A stretch of DNA of 16,330 bases, taken from positions 1-16,330 of the forward strand of contig CAZQJY010000012.1 in assembly GCA_964593465.1 (NCBI GenBank), given 5' to 3'. Position numbers and translations under genes: made by a program. The stretch is from Mycosynbacter sp964593465 (GTDB taxonomy: Bacteria > Patescibacteriota > Saccharimonadia > Saccharimonadales > Saccharimonadaceae). The notes beneath the pieces were generated by a model. The model was given only the letters and a program-made list of their open reading frames with translations, made no database searches and had not been told where the DNA came from. Positions 5,524-11,840 of this stretch are shown here, piece by piece (the stretch's first letter is position 1; each line of letters opens with the position of its first letter).

Positions 5524-5706
5524 GTCTTGTATGGAGTGTCTCGCAATAGAGAACTCAACATACAGCTGCAAACGCAGCAAAAAACCTACGAAACTCTGTG
5601 AGCTCATAGGATTTTTGCTACGTTTGCAGGCTATATACAAGACATAGCCTGATTGTTAACGTTCCCAAAATGAAGGGCGCGTTTTTTGTACACACTCCTC
5701 ACTGCT
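5524..5706 (-). ncRNA. candidate structured RNA or long leader in the gene-free spacer
   Basis: Following a good minus-strand promoter, the predicted RNA (start near 5706) contains a hairpin CAGGCTAT/ATAGCCTG (5651-5627) whose 9-nt loop GTCTTGTAT is fully complementary to ATACAAGAC further on (5532-5524), a possible pseudoknot. Between them is a 23-bp imperfect stem (5566-5629). One of its two mismatches is C-A on the plus strand but G-U on the minus strand, which favours minus-strand RNA. A smaller stem at about 5660-5690 pairs slightly better on the plus strand, so the evidence is mixed. No match to tmRNA, SRP RNA, RNase P or 6S RNA was recognised. It could also be a regulatory leader of the island-1 operon. 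Confidence 0.35.
5566..5629. repeat. 23-bp imperfect inverted repeat
   Basis: Arms 5566-5588 and 5607-5629 match at 21 of 23 positions with an 18-nt loop holding GAGCTC. Inside the arms A5/T5-type runs flank CCTA/TAGG, so the centre resembles a bidirectional terminator, yet the annotated genes on both sides point away from it. An outer 9-bp inverted repeat (5524-5532 with 5635-5643) encloses it. Confidence 0.8.
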
Positions 5707-5712
5707 ACTTTC

Positions 5713-5741
5713 ATGTTACCACAAAAAGTATAAAAAGTCAA
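5713..5741 (-). promoter_or_regulatory. minus-strand promoter in the divergent spacer
   Basis: TTGACT (5741-5736), 17 bp, TAACAT (5718-5713) with an extended TGG before the hexamer. The start would be near 5706. The first downstream gene begins at 5365, more than 300 nt away, and a stable inverted repeat lies between. It therefore drives either a separate RNA or an unusually long leader. Confidence 0.6.
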
Positions 5742-5809
5742 TACTTTGTACAATAATTATGCATATATTGCAAAAAGGTTATGATTATTTCCCAGGGTGA
5801 CAATGGGTA

Positions 5810-5818
5810 TGATATACT
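5810..5818 (+). promoter_or_regulatory. extended -10 promoter of the CNNM gene pair
   Basis: TGA-TATACT (hexamer 5813-5818), with no clear -35. The start near 5825 gives a leader of about 48 nt. The only purine-rich stretch, AAAAAGGAC, is more than 20 nt from the ATG, so the first gene lacks a usable Shine-Dalgarno sequence. Confidence 0.45.
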
Positions 5819-5872
5819 ATGGATTACATTATGATACGAGCAAAAAGGACGCGCGAGTAGTATACCGCACTA

Positions 5873-7201
5873 ATGATAGAACTTGTATTACTTTTAATTT
5901 CTTTGCTGGTGATTGCGGCGGGTAGTATTTTTGTAGCTGCGGAGTTTTCACTTCTTGCTGTCAACCGAAACTCTGTCGAAGCAAAAGCACACCGCGGTGA
6001 CAAGCGCGCCAAAGGTGTACTCCATGCACTCAAAACACTCTCTACCCAGCTTTCAAGCGCGCAAGTGGGTATTACGGTTACAAACCTCGCACTCGGTTAT
6101 TTGGCAGAGCCAGCTATAGCGCGGCTGATTCGGCCATGGCTAGAAGTAGCGGGCGTACCCGAACAAATGACGTTTGGAATATCGGTCACGATTGGGCTGC
6201 TGCTTGCAACGTTTGTTACGATGATTTTTGGTGAGTTGGTACCCAAAAACATCGCGATTGCCAGGCCGTACAGCACGGCAGCGTTTATCCAAGCTCCGTT
6301 ACTCTTTTTCACCCATGTAATGCATCTACCGATTCGGGTGCTCAATAAAAGTGCCAATGTTATCCTAGGCTGGTTTGGTGTGCAGGCGACAGAGGAGCTT
6401 GCGTCGGCACGTTCGGCAGACGAGCTGCTGTCGCTTGTGCGTCGTTCGGCAGAGCGAGGTACACTGCCGCGAGAAACAGCGGCTATGATGGAGCGGACAG
6501 TGAATTTTGGTGAGCTGACAGCACTTGATGTAATGACGCCGCGACTGCGTATTCAGGCATTGCCACGTACACATACCGCAGCTGATGTGCTCAAGCTGGC
6601 GCAAAAAACAGGCCGTTCCAGATTCCCTGTGTATGACAAAACACTAGATGATATTTGTGGTATTGTGCATGTCAAACACGCACTACGGCTTGCCCGCGGC
6701 GCACGCACGTCGACGCAAATCGGCACCATTATGGTCAAGCCGCTGCTCGTGCCGTCGAGTATTTCACTCGAAGCGCTGCTCGATGATTTGCGCGAAGACG
6801 GGCTGCAGATGGCGATTGCGGTTGACGAATTTGGGGCAGTGGATGGTGTGGTGACTATAGAGAATCTACTAGAAGAGCTCGTGGGCGATCTAAAAGATGA
6901 GCATGACACGATGGGTGTTCAGGTGCAAGCGGCGGGTGATGGTTCGTGGGAGATATCTGGTCTTTTGCGGCCAGATGAGCTGGCTGAGTCAACAGATATT
7001 TATTTGCCAGAGCACGAAGATGTCGAGACGATTGCGGGGCTTGTGGCGCATAATCTCGAGCGTATCCCAAAGGTAGGTGACAAGGTCAAAGCTACGGGTG
7101 TGAATCGTGAAGGTAATGAGGTGACAGTGACGCTTGAAGTGCTGAAAATGGAAGGTCATAGAGTAGATAGGCTTCGTGTACGACAAGGAGGTGTGCGATG
7201 A
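5873..7201 (+). CDS. CNNM/CBS transporter-like protein, CorC/TlyC type, full length
   Basis: A 442-aa membrane protein with the full hemolysin-C/CorC layout. A CNNM domain spans about 1-190 with TM segments near 2-24, 58-80, 100-125 and 135-170 and the motifs AEFSL (23-27), SAQVGITVTNLALG (62-75) and GELVPKN (120-126). A CBS pair follows (about 215-275 and 285-340; VMTPR, SRFPVYD, DEFGAVDGVVT), then a CorC_HlyC domain (about 355-430). Relatives are linked to Mg, Co or Na movement or membrane-damage resistance, and CNNM homologues bind Mg-ATP in the CBS pair. The start gives the typical hydrophobic beginning (MIELVLLL) and an in-frame TAG lies just upstream. It overlaps the next gene by four bases (ATGA). 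The older name hemolysin should not be taken as a function. Confidence 0.92.
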   Translation: MIELVLLLISLLVIAAGSIFVAAEFSLLAVNRNSVEAKAHRGDKRAKGVLHALKTLSTQLSSAQVGITVTNLALGYLAEPAIARLIRPWLEVAGVPEQMTFGISVTIGLLLATFVTMIFGELVPKNIAIARPYSTAAFIQAPLLFFTHVMHLPIRVLNKSANVILGWFGVQATEELASARSADELLSLVRRSAERGTLPRETAAMMERTVNFGELTALDVMTPRLRIQALPRTHTAADVLKLAQKTGRSRFPVYDKTLDDICGIVHVKHALRLARGARTSTQIGTIMVKPLLVPSSISLEALLDDLREDGLQMAIAVDEFGAVDGVVTIENLLEELVGDLKDEHDTMGVQVQAAGDGSWEISGLLRPDELAESTDIYLPEHEDVETIAGLVAHNLERIPKVGDKVKATGVNREGNEVTVTLEVLKMEGHRVDRLRVRQGGVR

Positions 7202-8226
7202 GTGTCGAAATGAGCCTCGCGTTTGCAGTATTTGTATTGTTTGGCAATGCATTTTTTGTGGGCGCTGAATTTAGCTTGGTGTCGGCACGGCGCAGCAGTA
7301 TGGAGCTACTGGCTGCCGGCGGTTCACGACGCGCCAAGGTGACACTGGCGGCTATGGAGCAAGTATCGGTGATGCTCGCGGGTGCTCAGCTTGGTATTAC
7401 ACTCTGTAGTTTGGTGTTTGCTGCAGTAGGTGAGCCTGTGGTGGCGCATCTGCTCGAAGAGCCGTTTGCGGCGCTGGGTCTAGGAGAGGCAGCACGACAC
7501 GTGGTGGCGTTTGTGATTGCAATGACACTTATGGTGTATTTGCACGTGGTGGTGGGTGAGATGGTGCCAAAAAACCTCGCACTTGCGGGCCCGGTGCGTT
7601 GGGCTTTGGTACTTGTGCCGCCGCTATTTTACATCGTCAAAATCATACGACCTCTCATTGCGTTGCTCAATAGCATTGCCAATATGGTGCTGCGCCTGTT
7701 TGGTGTGCATCAGCGTGACGAGATTACTAGTAGTTTTAGTCGCGATGAGGTGATTGGATTTGTGAAAGAGTCGCGGCGTGAGGGGCTACTCAGCGCCGAA
7801 GAGGAACAACTGATGTCTAGTAGCCTCGAATTTGATAGCCGTACACTTAAGTCGATTATTGTACCTGTTCGTAAACTTGCAACTATCGCACCATCCCCTT
7901 CTGTTGCAGCAATAGAGAAACTGGCGCGTGACACGGGGTATTCACGATTTCCGGTTGCGGGTCGGGATGGAGCACTAGAGGGTTATGTGCATATCAAAGA
8001 CATTTTGCATCTCAAAAAAGACCAAGACGTGCTGACCAGTCAGAGAGAATTGCCAGTTGTATCGACGACCGATACTGCTCGCGGGGCCCTACGTACTATG
8101 CAGCGTTCTGGTGCGCATATTGCCCAGGTCGTTAATGGGCGTGGACAAGTGGCAGGTGTGGTGATGCTCGAGGATGTACTGGAGCAGCTAGTGGGAACGA
8201 TACGGGATGGAACGCAGAGGCGATAG
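7198..8226 (+). CDS. second CNNM/CBS protein lacking the CorC_HlyC domain
   Basis: A 342-aa paralog of the preceding gene: CNNM domain about 1-185 (AEFSL, AGAQLGITLCSL, GEMVPKNLAL), then a CBS pair (about 210-270 and 275-335; GYSRFPVAG, GVVMLEDVLEQLVG). It stops right after the second CBS motif, so the C-terminal CorC_HlyC domain of its neighbour is missing. AAGGAGG lies 6 nt upstream inside the first gene and the ATGA overlap implies translational coupling. The pair could form a heterodimer, since CNNM proteins dimerise through both the membrane and CBS domains; this is inference. It converges on the MMPL gene with 30 bp between stops and no clear terminator. Confidence 0.9.
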   Translation: MSVEMSLAFAVFVLFGNAFFVGAEFSLVSARRSSMELLAAGGSRRAKVTLAAMEQVSVMLAGAQLGITLCSLVFAAVGEPVVAHLLEEPFAALGLGEAARHVVAFVIAMTLMVYLHVVVGEMVPKNLALAGPVRWALVLVPPLFYIVKIIRPLIALLNSIANMVLRLFGVHQRDEITSSFSRDEVIGFVKESRREGLLSAEEEQLMSSSLEFDSRTLKSIIVPVRKLATIAPSPSVAAIEKLARDTGYSRFPVAGRDGALEGYVHIKDILHLKKDQDVLTSQRELPVVSTTDTARGALRTMQRSGAHIAQVVNGRGQVAGVVMLEDVLEQLVGTIRDGTQRR

Positions 8227-8256
8227 CTAAGCGTCTACTGTTCTAGAGAAGTACTC

Positions 8257-10644
8257 CTATTTTCCTTCGATATCAATATGCGGTAATCGTTTATCGAGCC
8301 ATTTTGGCAGCCACCAAGCGCTGTTACCAAGGAGCTGCATTACAGCTGGGACGATTGTCATGCGTACAATGAACGCATCAACGAAGATACCGACAGTCAG
8401 CGCAAAGCCAAGCGCTTGTATCGTTGTATCGTGATTGGCGATGAAGCCCGCGAATACCGACACCATAATAGCGCCAGCCGCCACCACAACTTTGGCACCT
8501 TGGTAGTAGCCGCGTAGTATGGCCTTGCGCGCATCGCGAGTGTGTTGATGTGCTTCGTGCATGCCAGACACCAAGAAGAATTCATAGTCCATGGCGAGGC
8601 CAAATAGTATGCCGATAGCGATGATAGGGAGCATACTGACTATAGGGCCTGGTGCTTCGGCGATTCCCAGCCAACCCCACTGAAATACAGCCACGAGCGC
8701 GCCTAGCATAGCAAGTACAGAGAAGAGGAAGCCAAGCGTAGCTTTGATTGGTACAAGGATAGAGCGGAACGCGATAACAAGGAGTACGAGCGACAGTCCG
8801 ACGATGACGGAGAGATAAATCGGTAGTGCATCAGAAAGCTTTTTGTTGATGTCGATTTGCATAGCAGTGGAGCCTGTGACTCCAAGTGTAGCGTTGCTGT
8901 GACCAAGCAGTGACTGCTGTGTGCTAGCCTCGCGAAGTTCGTTGATTAGGTCGACTGTTGCAGTGTCGGACGGGCCGGATTTGGGAATAACTTGCAGTAC
9001 GCCCACGGTGCCGTTTGCAGCTGTGGCGACAGGGAGGGCTTGTTGTACGTTGTCGAGTTTGGCGATACGTTCGGCAATTGTTTGATATGGTACGAGCGGT
9101 GCGTACTTTTCTACCTGTGTATCGATTTCTGCTAGTGCGGCTGTTTGTTTTTGTTCACCCTCTGCTTGAGCGGCAGCGATTTGCTCTTGTAGTGCCATGT
9201 AGTCTTCGGGTGAGGCGATGGCGGCAGCTTGGGTAGCAAATGCTTCCTCGGCTTTGGTGCGTTCGGCAGCTACTTGCGCGTCAAATTTTTGCATTGCTTG
9301 TGTGCGTACAGTATCTTTGTCGGCCTGCGAGGTGGCTGGCATGTGTTCTACGAGTAGGAGGAGTGGTCCGCTAAAGCCATCGCCAAAGCCCTTGGCGAGT
9401 AGTTCGTAGGCACGGCGTTCGGTGCTGCCTACTGCGGCATGCTCATCTGTCGGTAGACCCAGTTGCATATCTTTGACAGGCCAGGCAATCGTAGCAATGA
9501 CTACGATACTGACGGCAAGTATAGCGTACGGGTAGCGAGTAAGCGTATTGCCCCATTTCCACCAGCGAGACGAGTGTGGAGCGCGTTCATTATGTTTGAT
9601 ACCACGTTTTTGCGCAGAAGTGATAGCTGCGGTAGTTTTGCGTCCAAAGATGCGAGAACCTGCGACACCAAGCATAGCGGGGATGAGCGTGATAGCAATT
9701 ACGGCTGCAATACCGACAGTTGCAGCAGCGGCAAGTCCCATGGTCGTCATGAATGGAATTTGCAGCACAGAGAGTGCTGCCAGTGCAATAATGACTGTGG
9801 CAGCTGCAAAGAGCACGGCACTACCAGCAGTAGCAACGGCACGTGCTGCGGCTTGTTTGTGCTTGTAGCCCTCGAGTAATAGTCCACGATAGCGATTGAT
9901 GATGAAGAGTGAGTAGTCGATGCCTACTGCTAGTCCAAGCATGATAGCCAGCGCAGGAGTAGTGGAGTTGATAGTAATGACTTGACTGAGTGAGAATAGG
10001 CCTGCCGCGCTCACGCCTACCGCCATCAGTGCGGTAATGATCGGCATACCTGCAGAGATAAGCGAGCCTAAGGTGATGACAAGCACCATCAGTGCGATTA
10101 GTACGCCGGCTACTTCGCCTATGCCGAGGATTTCGTCGGGTACTTTCCGGATGAGATCTCCGCCACGATTAATCTCTAGTGCTTCGGAGGTGGCGCCATT
10201 GGCGAGCTCCTCTACTTTGTCAGTAGTAGCTTTGTCGATAGAACCCGAATCTCCACGCATTTGCACGACGGCGTAGGCGATTTGTCCGTCTTTGGAGATG
10301 CCATAGGGATTGTCAAATGGACTAACGACAGAAGTGACATTGTCTACTGTGCTAATTTGCGCGAGGAATTTGTCGATATGGGCTTTGTGATTGGTAATTG
10401 TGTCGCCAGATTTGGTTGCAAATACCAGCCTGCCCGAGCCTTTGCCTTCGTCGGGAAAGAACTCACCATAGCGGTCGAATGTTGCCTGCGCCTGTGTGCC
10501 AGGAATGGAGATATTACCTGTAGGCGGTTTCATGTAGTACAGCGCAGCCCCACCAAGCACTACGAGGAGGAGTAGCCAGACTGCTGCTACTCTCCATTTG
10601 AGTTCAAATGCCCGCTCTCCGATTTTTAGCAAAAAATTCCCCAT
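8257..10644 (-). CDS. MMPL-family (RND superfamily) transporter
   Basis: A 795-aa protein with two repeats: TM1 (about 18-37), an extracytoplasmic porter domain (40-170), five TMs (about 172-330), a cytoplasmic basic linker (332-368), TM7 (372-390), a second porter domain (391-605) and five more TMs (607-775). Both Asp-Tyr pairs thought to carry protons in mycobacterial MmpL3 are present: GIDYSLFI (D243-Y244) and AMDYEFFL (D686-Y687). The second porter domain carries a long Ala/Glu/Gln-rich coiled coil (about 438-515). Family members export lipids or hydrophobic compounds, driven by protons. AGGAGG lies 5 nt before the ATG. The gene has its own consensus promoter, downstream of the PE-PPE-like hydrolase gene on the same strand. 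The substrate is unknown. Confidence 0.93.
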   Translation of the reverse strand: MGNFLLKIGERAFELKWRVAAVWLLLLVVLGGAALYYMKPPTGNISIPGTQAQATFDRYGEFFPDEGKGSGRLVFATKSGDTITNHKAHIDKFLAQISTVDNVTSVVSPFDNPYGISKDGQIAYAVVQMRGDSGSIDKATTDKVEELANGATSEALEINRGGDLIRKVPDEILGIGEVAGVLIALMVLVITLGSLISAGMPIITALMAVGVSAAGLFSLSQVITINSTTPALAIMLGLAVGIDYSLFIINRYRGLLLEGYKHKQAAARAVATAGSAVLFAAATVIIALAALSVLQIPFMTTMGLAAAATVGIAAVIAITLIPAMLGVAGSRIFGRKTTAAITSAQKRGIKHNERAPHSSRWWKWGNTLTRYPYAILAVSIVVIATIAWPVKDMQLGLPTDEHAAVGSTERRAYELLAKGFGDGFSGPLLLLVEHMPATSQADKDTVRTQAMQKFDAQVAAERTKAEEAFATQAAAIASPEDYMALQEQIAAAQAEGEQKQTAALAEIDTQVEKYAPLVPYQTIAERIAKLDNVQQALPVATAANGTVGVLQVIPKSGPSDTATVDLINELREASTQQSLLGHSNATLGVTGSTAMQIDINKKLSDALPIYLSVIVGLSLVLLVIAFRSILVPIKATLGFLFSVLAMLGALVAVFQWGWLGIAEAPGPIVSMLPIIAIGILFGLAMDYEFFLVSGMHEAHQHTRDARKAILRGYYQGAKVVVAAGAIMVSVFAGFIANHDTTIQALGFALTVGIFVDAFIVRMTIVPAVMQLLGNSAWWLPKWLDKRLPHIDIEGK

Positions 10645-10683
10645 AGTCCTCCTGTCATCACGCTGTTTCAGTAATCTCGTTTA

Positions 10684-10712
10684 ATTATGAAGCGCATTCG
10701 GTGGGGTGTCAA
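10684..10712 (-). promoter_or_regulatory. promoter of the MMPL gene
   Basis: Minus strand TTGACA (10712-10707), 17 bp, CATAAT (10689-10684). A tandem 9-bp near repeat (TGCAAGCAA, TGCAAGCGA at 10722-10740) lies just upstream and could bind a regulator. The leader is about 30 nt. Confidence 0.8.
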
Positions 10713-10739
10713 TGAGATATCTTGCAAGCAATGCAAGCG

Positions 10740-10773
10740 AAAAGGCCCCGCCACTTTTAAAGCGACGGGGCCT
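10740..10773 (-). terminator. intrinsic terminator of the PE-PPE-like gene
   Basis: A 14-bp stem (10773-10760 with 10756-10743, two G-U pairs, 3-nt loop) rich in GC, followed on the minus strand by TTTT (10743-10740). It lies about 30 bp past the stop codon and insulates the hydrolase gene from the MMPL promoter. Confidence 0.88.
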
Positions 10774-10803
10774 AATCGAAAGAGACTACAGATAGAAGTG
10801 CGG

Positions 10804-11697
10804 CTAGAAGCCGAACTGCCCGGCGAAGTCTCGTACCGCCTTGCCTGCACCCGGTATGACTCGGTCGACATCATTTGCGACCTGATTCACCACGGGAGTT
10901 GGCACTGAGGTAACAGGCGCCGGAGCCGAGACTGGAGCTGGTACGACTGCCGAAGCAGGCGCGGGAGCTGCTGCCGGCACCGGTGCTGGGGCCACGATCT
11001 CCTGCACACGTTGGACGGGGTCCGGTGCGCTGTAGGTCTCGATGGTCGTGTTGCCATGACTCACCGAGGTGTGCTCCAGCTTGTTCAGGTTCCGGTAGTT
11101 GTACTTCCGGTCTACCCCGCTGTGGTACAGAACGTATCCCAGGCCAGCGCGCAGCGGATCCCGCAGGATTCCACCACCGCAGATGGGATCGTAGCTGATG
11201 CACCGGTAGGTGGTGTGCACATTGGCCTTCTGACCGCCGGTGGTGATGCCGACGGACTGGAGGCTGTCATGCCACGGTTTGAGCACGACGAGCGCACCCG
11301 TGCCAGGCTGACGCGGACTGCCGTCCACGATTAACCGAACACCAGCCGGATTGCCCGCTGCTGCCGCGACCTCGTCCGCCTTTACTCCGCCGAGTGAGAA
11401 GCCGTGGAGGGAATCCACTCCGCCGTTTCGGACTTCGTTTGCCAAGCGGCTGTTGTCGGCCACGACGGACTCGTCCATCGAACGGGTGCCGTAGACACCC
11501 GCGATCTCAGGACGCCAGCCACGCTGTTTCTGCGTGTTGACGTCGCCATCGTTGATTGTCGGCGTCGCTCCTCCCGTTCCCGGGAAGTAGAGGGTCTTGC
11601 CCTCTGCGCTGCCGATTCCCATCGGCAACACGGTCGACGCGATTGCCGCGCCGAAGGCCAGTGCGATGAGGCGCATCTTGGTGGTGTGAGCGGCCAT
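10804..11697 (-). CDS. secreted PE-PPE-like serine alpha/beta-hydrolase
   Basis: A 297-aa exported protein. The ATG at 11697 is chosen because AAGGAGG lies 8 nt upstream; an earlier GTG (11706) would overlap that site. Residues 8-32 form a signal peptide (RLIALAFGAAIASTVLP, cleavage near 31). The core 35-230 resembles the PE-PPE (cutinase-like) hydrolase domain of Actinobacteria: YFPGTGG (37-43), nucleophile elbow HGFSLGG with Ser101, and probable acid and base Asp170 (SYDPICGG) and His209 (LEHTSV). A Pro/Ala/Val-rich linker (236-270) leads to a short C-terminal helix (272-297). In mycobacteria, PE-PPE-domain enzymes act as esterases or acyltransferases on trehalose lipids. Here the substrate is unknown. 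In the first 50 codons 40 end in G or C, against 28 of 50 in the neighbouring permease gene. Triad assignment is by eye. Confidence 0.8.
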   Translation of the reverse strand: MAAHTTKMRLIALAFGAAIASTVLPMGIGSAEGKTLYFPGTGGATPTINDGDVNTQKQRGWRPEIAGVYGTRSMDESVVADNSRLANEVRNGGVDSLHGFSLGGVKADEVAAAAGNPAGVRLIVDGSPRQPGTGALVVLKPWHDSLQSVGITTGGQKANVHTTYRCISYDPICGGGILRDPLRAGLGYVLYHSGVDRKYNYRNLNKLEHTSVSHGNTTIETYSAPDPVQRVQEIVAPAPVPAAAPAPASAVVPAPVSAPAPVTSVPTPVVNQVANDVDRVIPGAGKAVRDFAGQFGF

Positions 11698-11780
11698 GGT
11701 GGCCACCTCCTTCTGTGTCAGTTCTTTCGATTGTTAACTACTCTTTAGACAGATGTCCAAAGATCCACCGACACACCCTT

Positions 11781-11790
11781 GTATCGATAC
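11781..11790. promoter_or_regulatory. palindrome at the predicted start point of the hydrolase gene
   Basis: GTATCGATAC is a perfect 10-bp palindrome covering the expected +1 position. Its ATCGAT core is shared with the 18-bp palindrome upstream of the island-1 operon. A 10-bp palindrome is short enough to arise by chance. Confidence 0.3.
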
Positions 11791-11795
11791 GCAGC

Positions 11796-11824
11796 ATTTT
11801 ATCATTGATATTGTAAATTGTCAA
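11796..11824 (-). promoter_or_regulatory. consensus promoter of the PE-PPE-like gene
   Basis: Minus strand TTGACA (11824-11819), 17 bp, TAAAAT (11801-11796). The start near 11789 gives a leader of about 90 nt ending in AAGGAGG. The promoter lies in AT-rich sequence of local type, so a GC-rich gene is read from a native-looking promoter. Confidence 0.82.
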
Positions 11825-11840
11825 GTATATCGATGAATCT

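Noticed and set aside
5566..5629. Integron attC site or insertion-sequence end
   Set aside because: The arms lack attC core sites (GTTRRRY/RYYYAAC), and no integrase, transposase or target duplication is seen.
5524..5706. tmRNA, 6S RNA, SRP RNA or RNase P
   Set aside because: No tRNA-like ends, tag frame with ALAA-type end, SRP tetraloop domain or RNase P core motif was found.
8227..8256. Terminator between the convergent CNNM and MMPL genes
   Set aside because: Only 30 bp with no stem of useful length; T-rich CCTATTTTCC lacks a paired hairpin.
10749..11706. GTG start at 11706 for the hydrolase
   Set aside because: It would overlap its own Shine-Dalgarno sequence; the ATG at 11697 has correct spacing.
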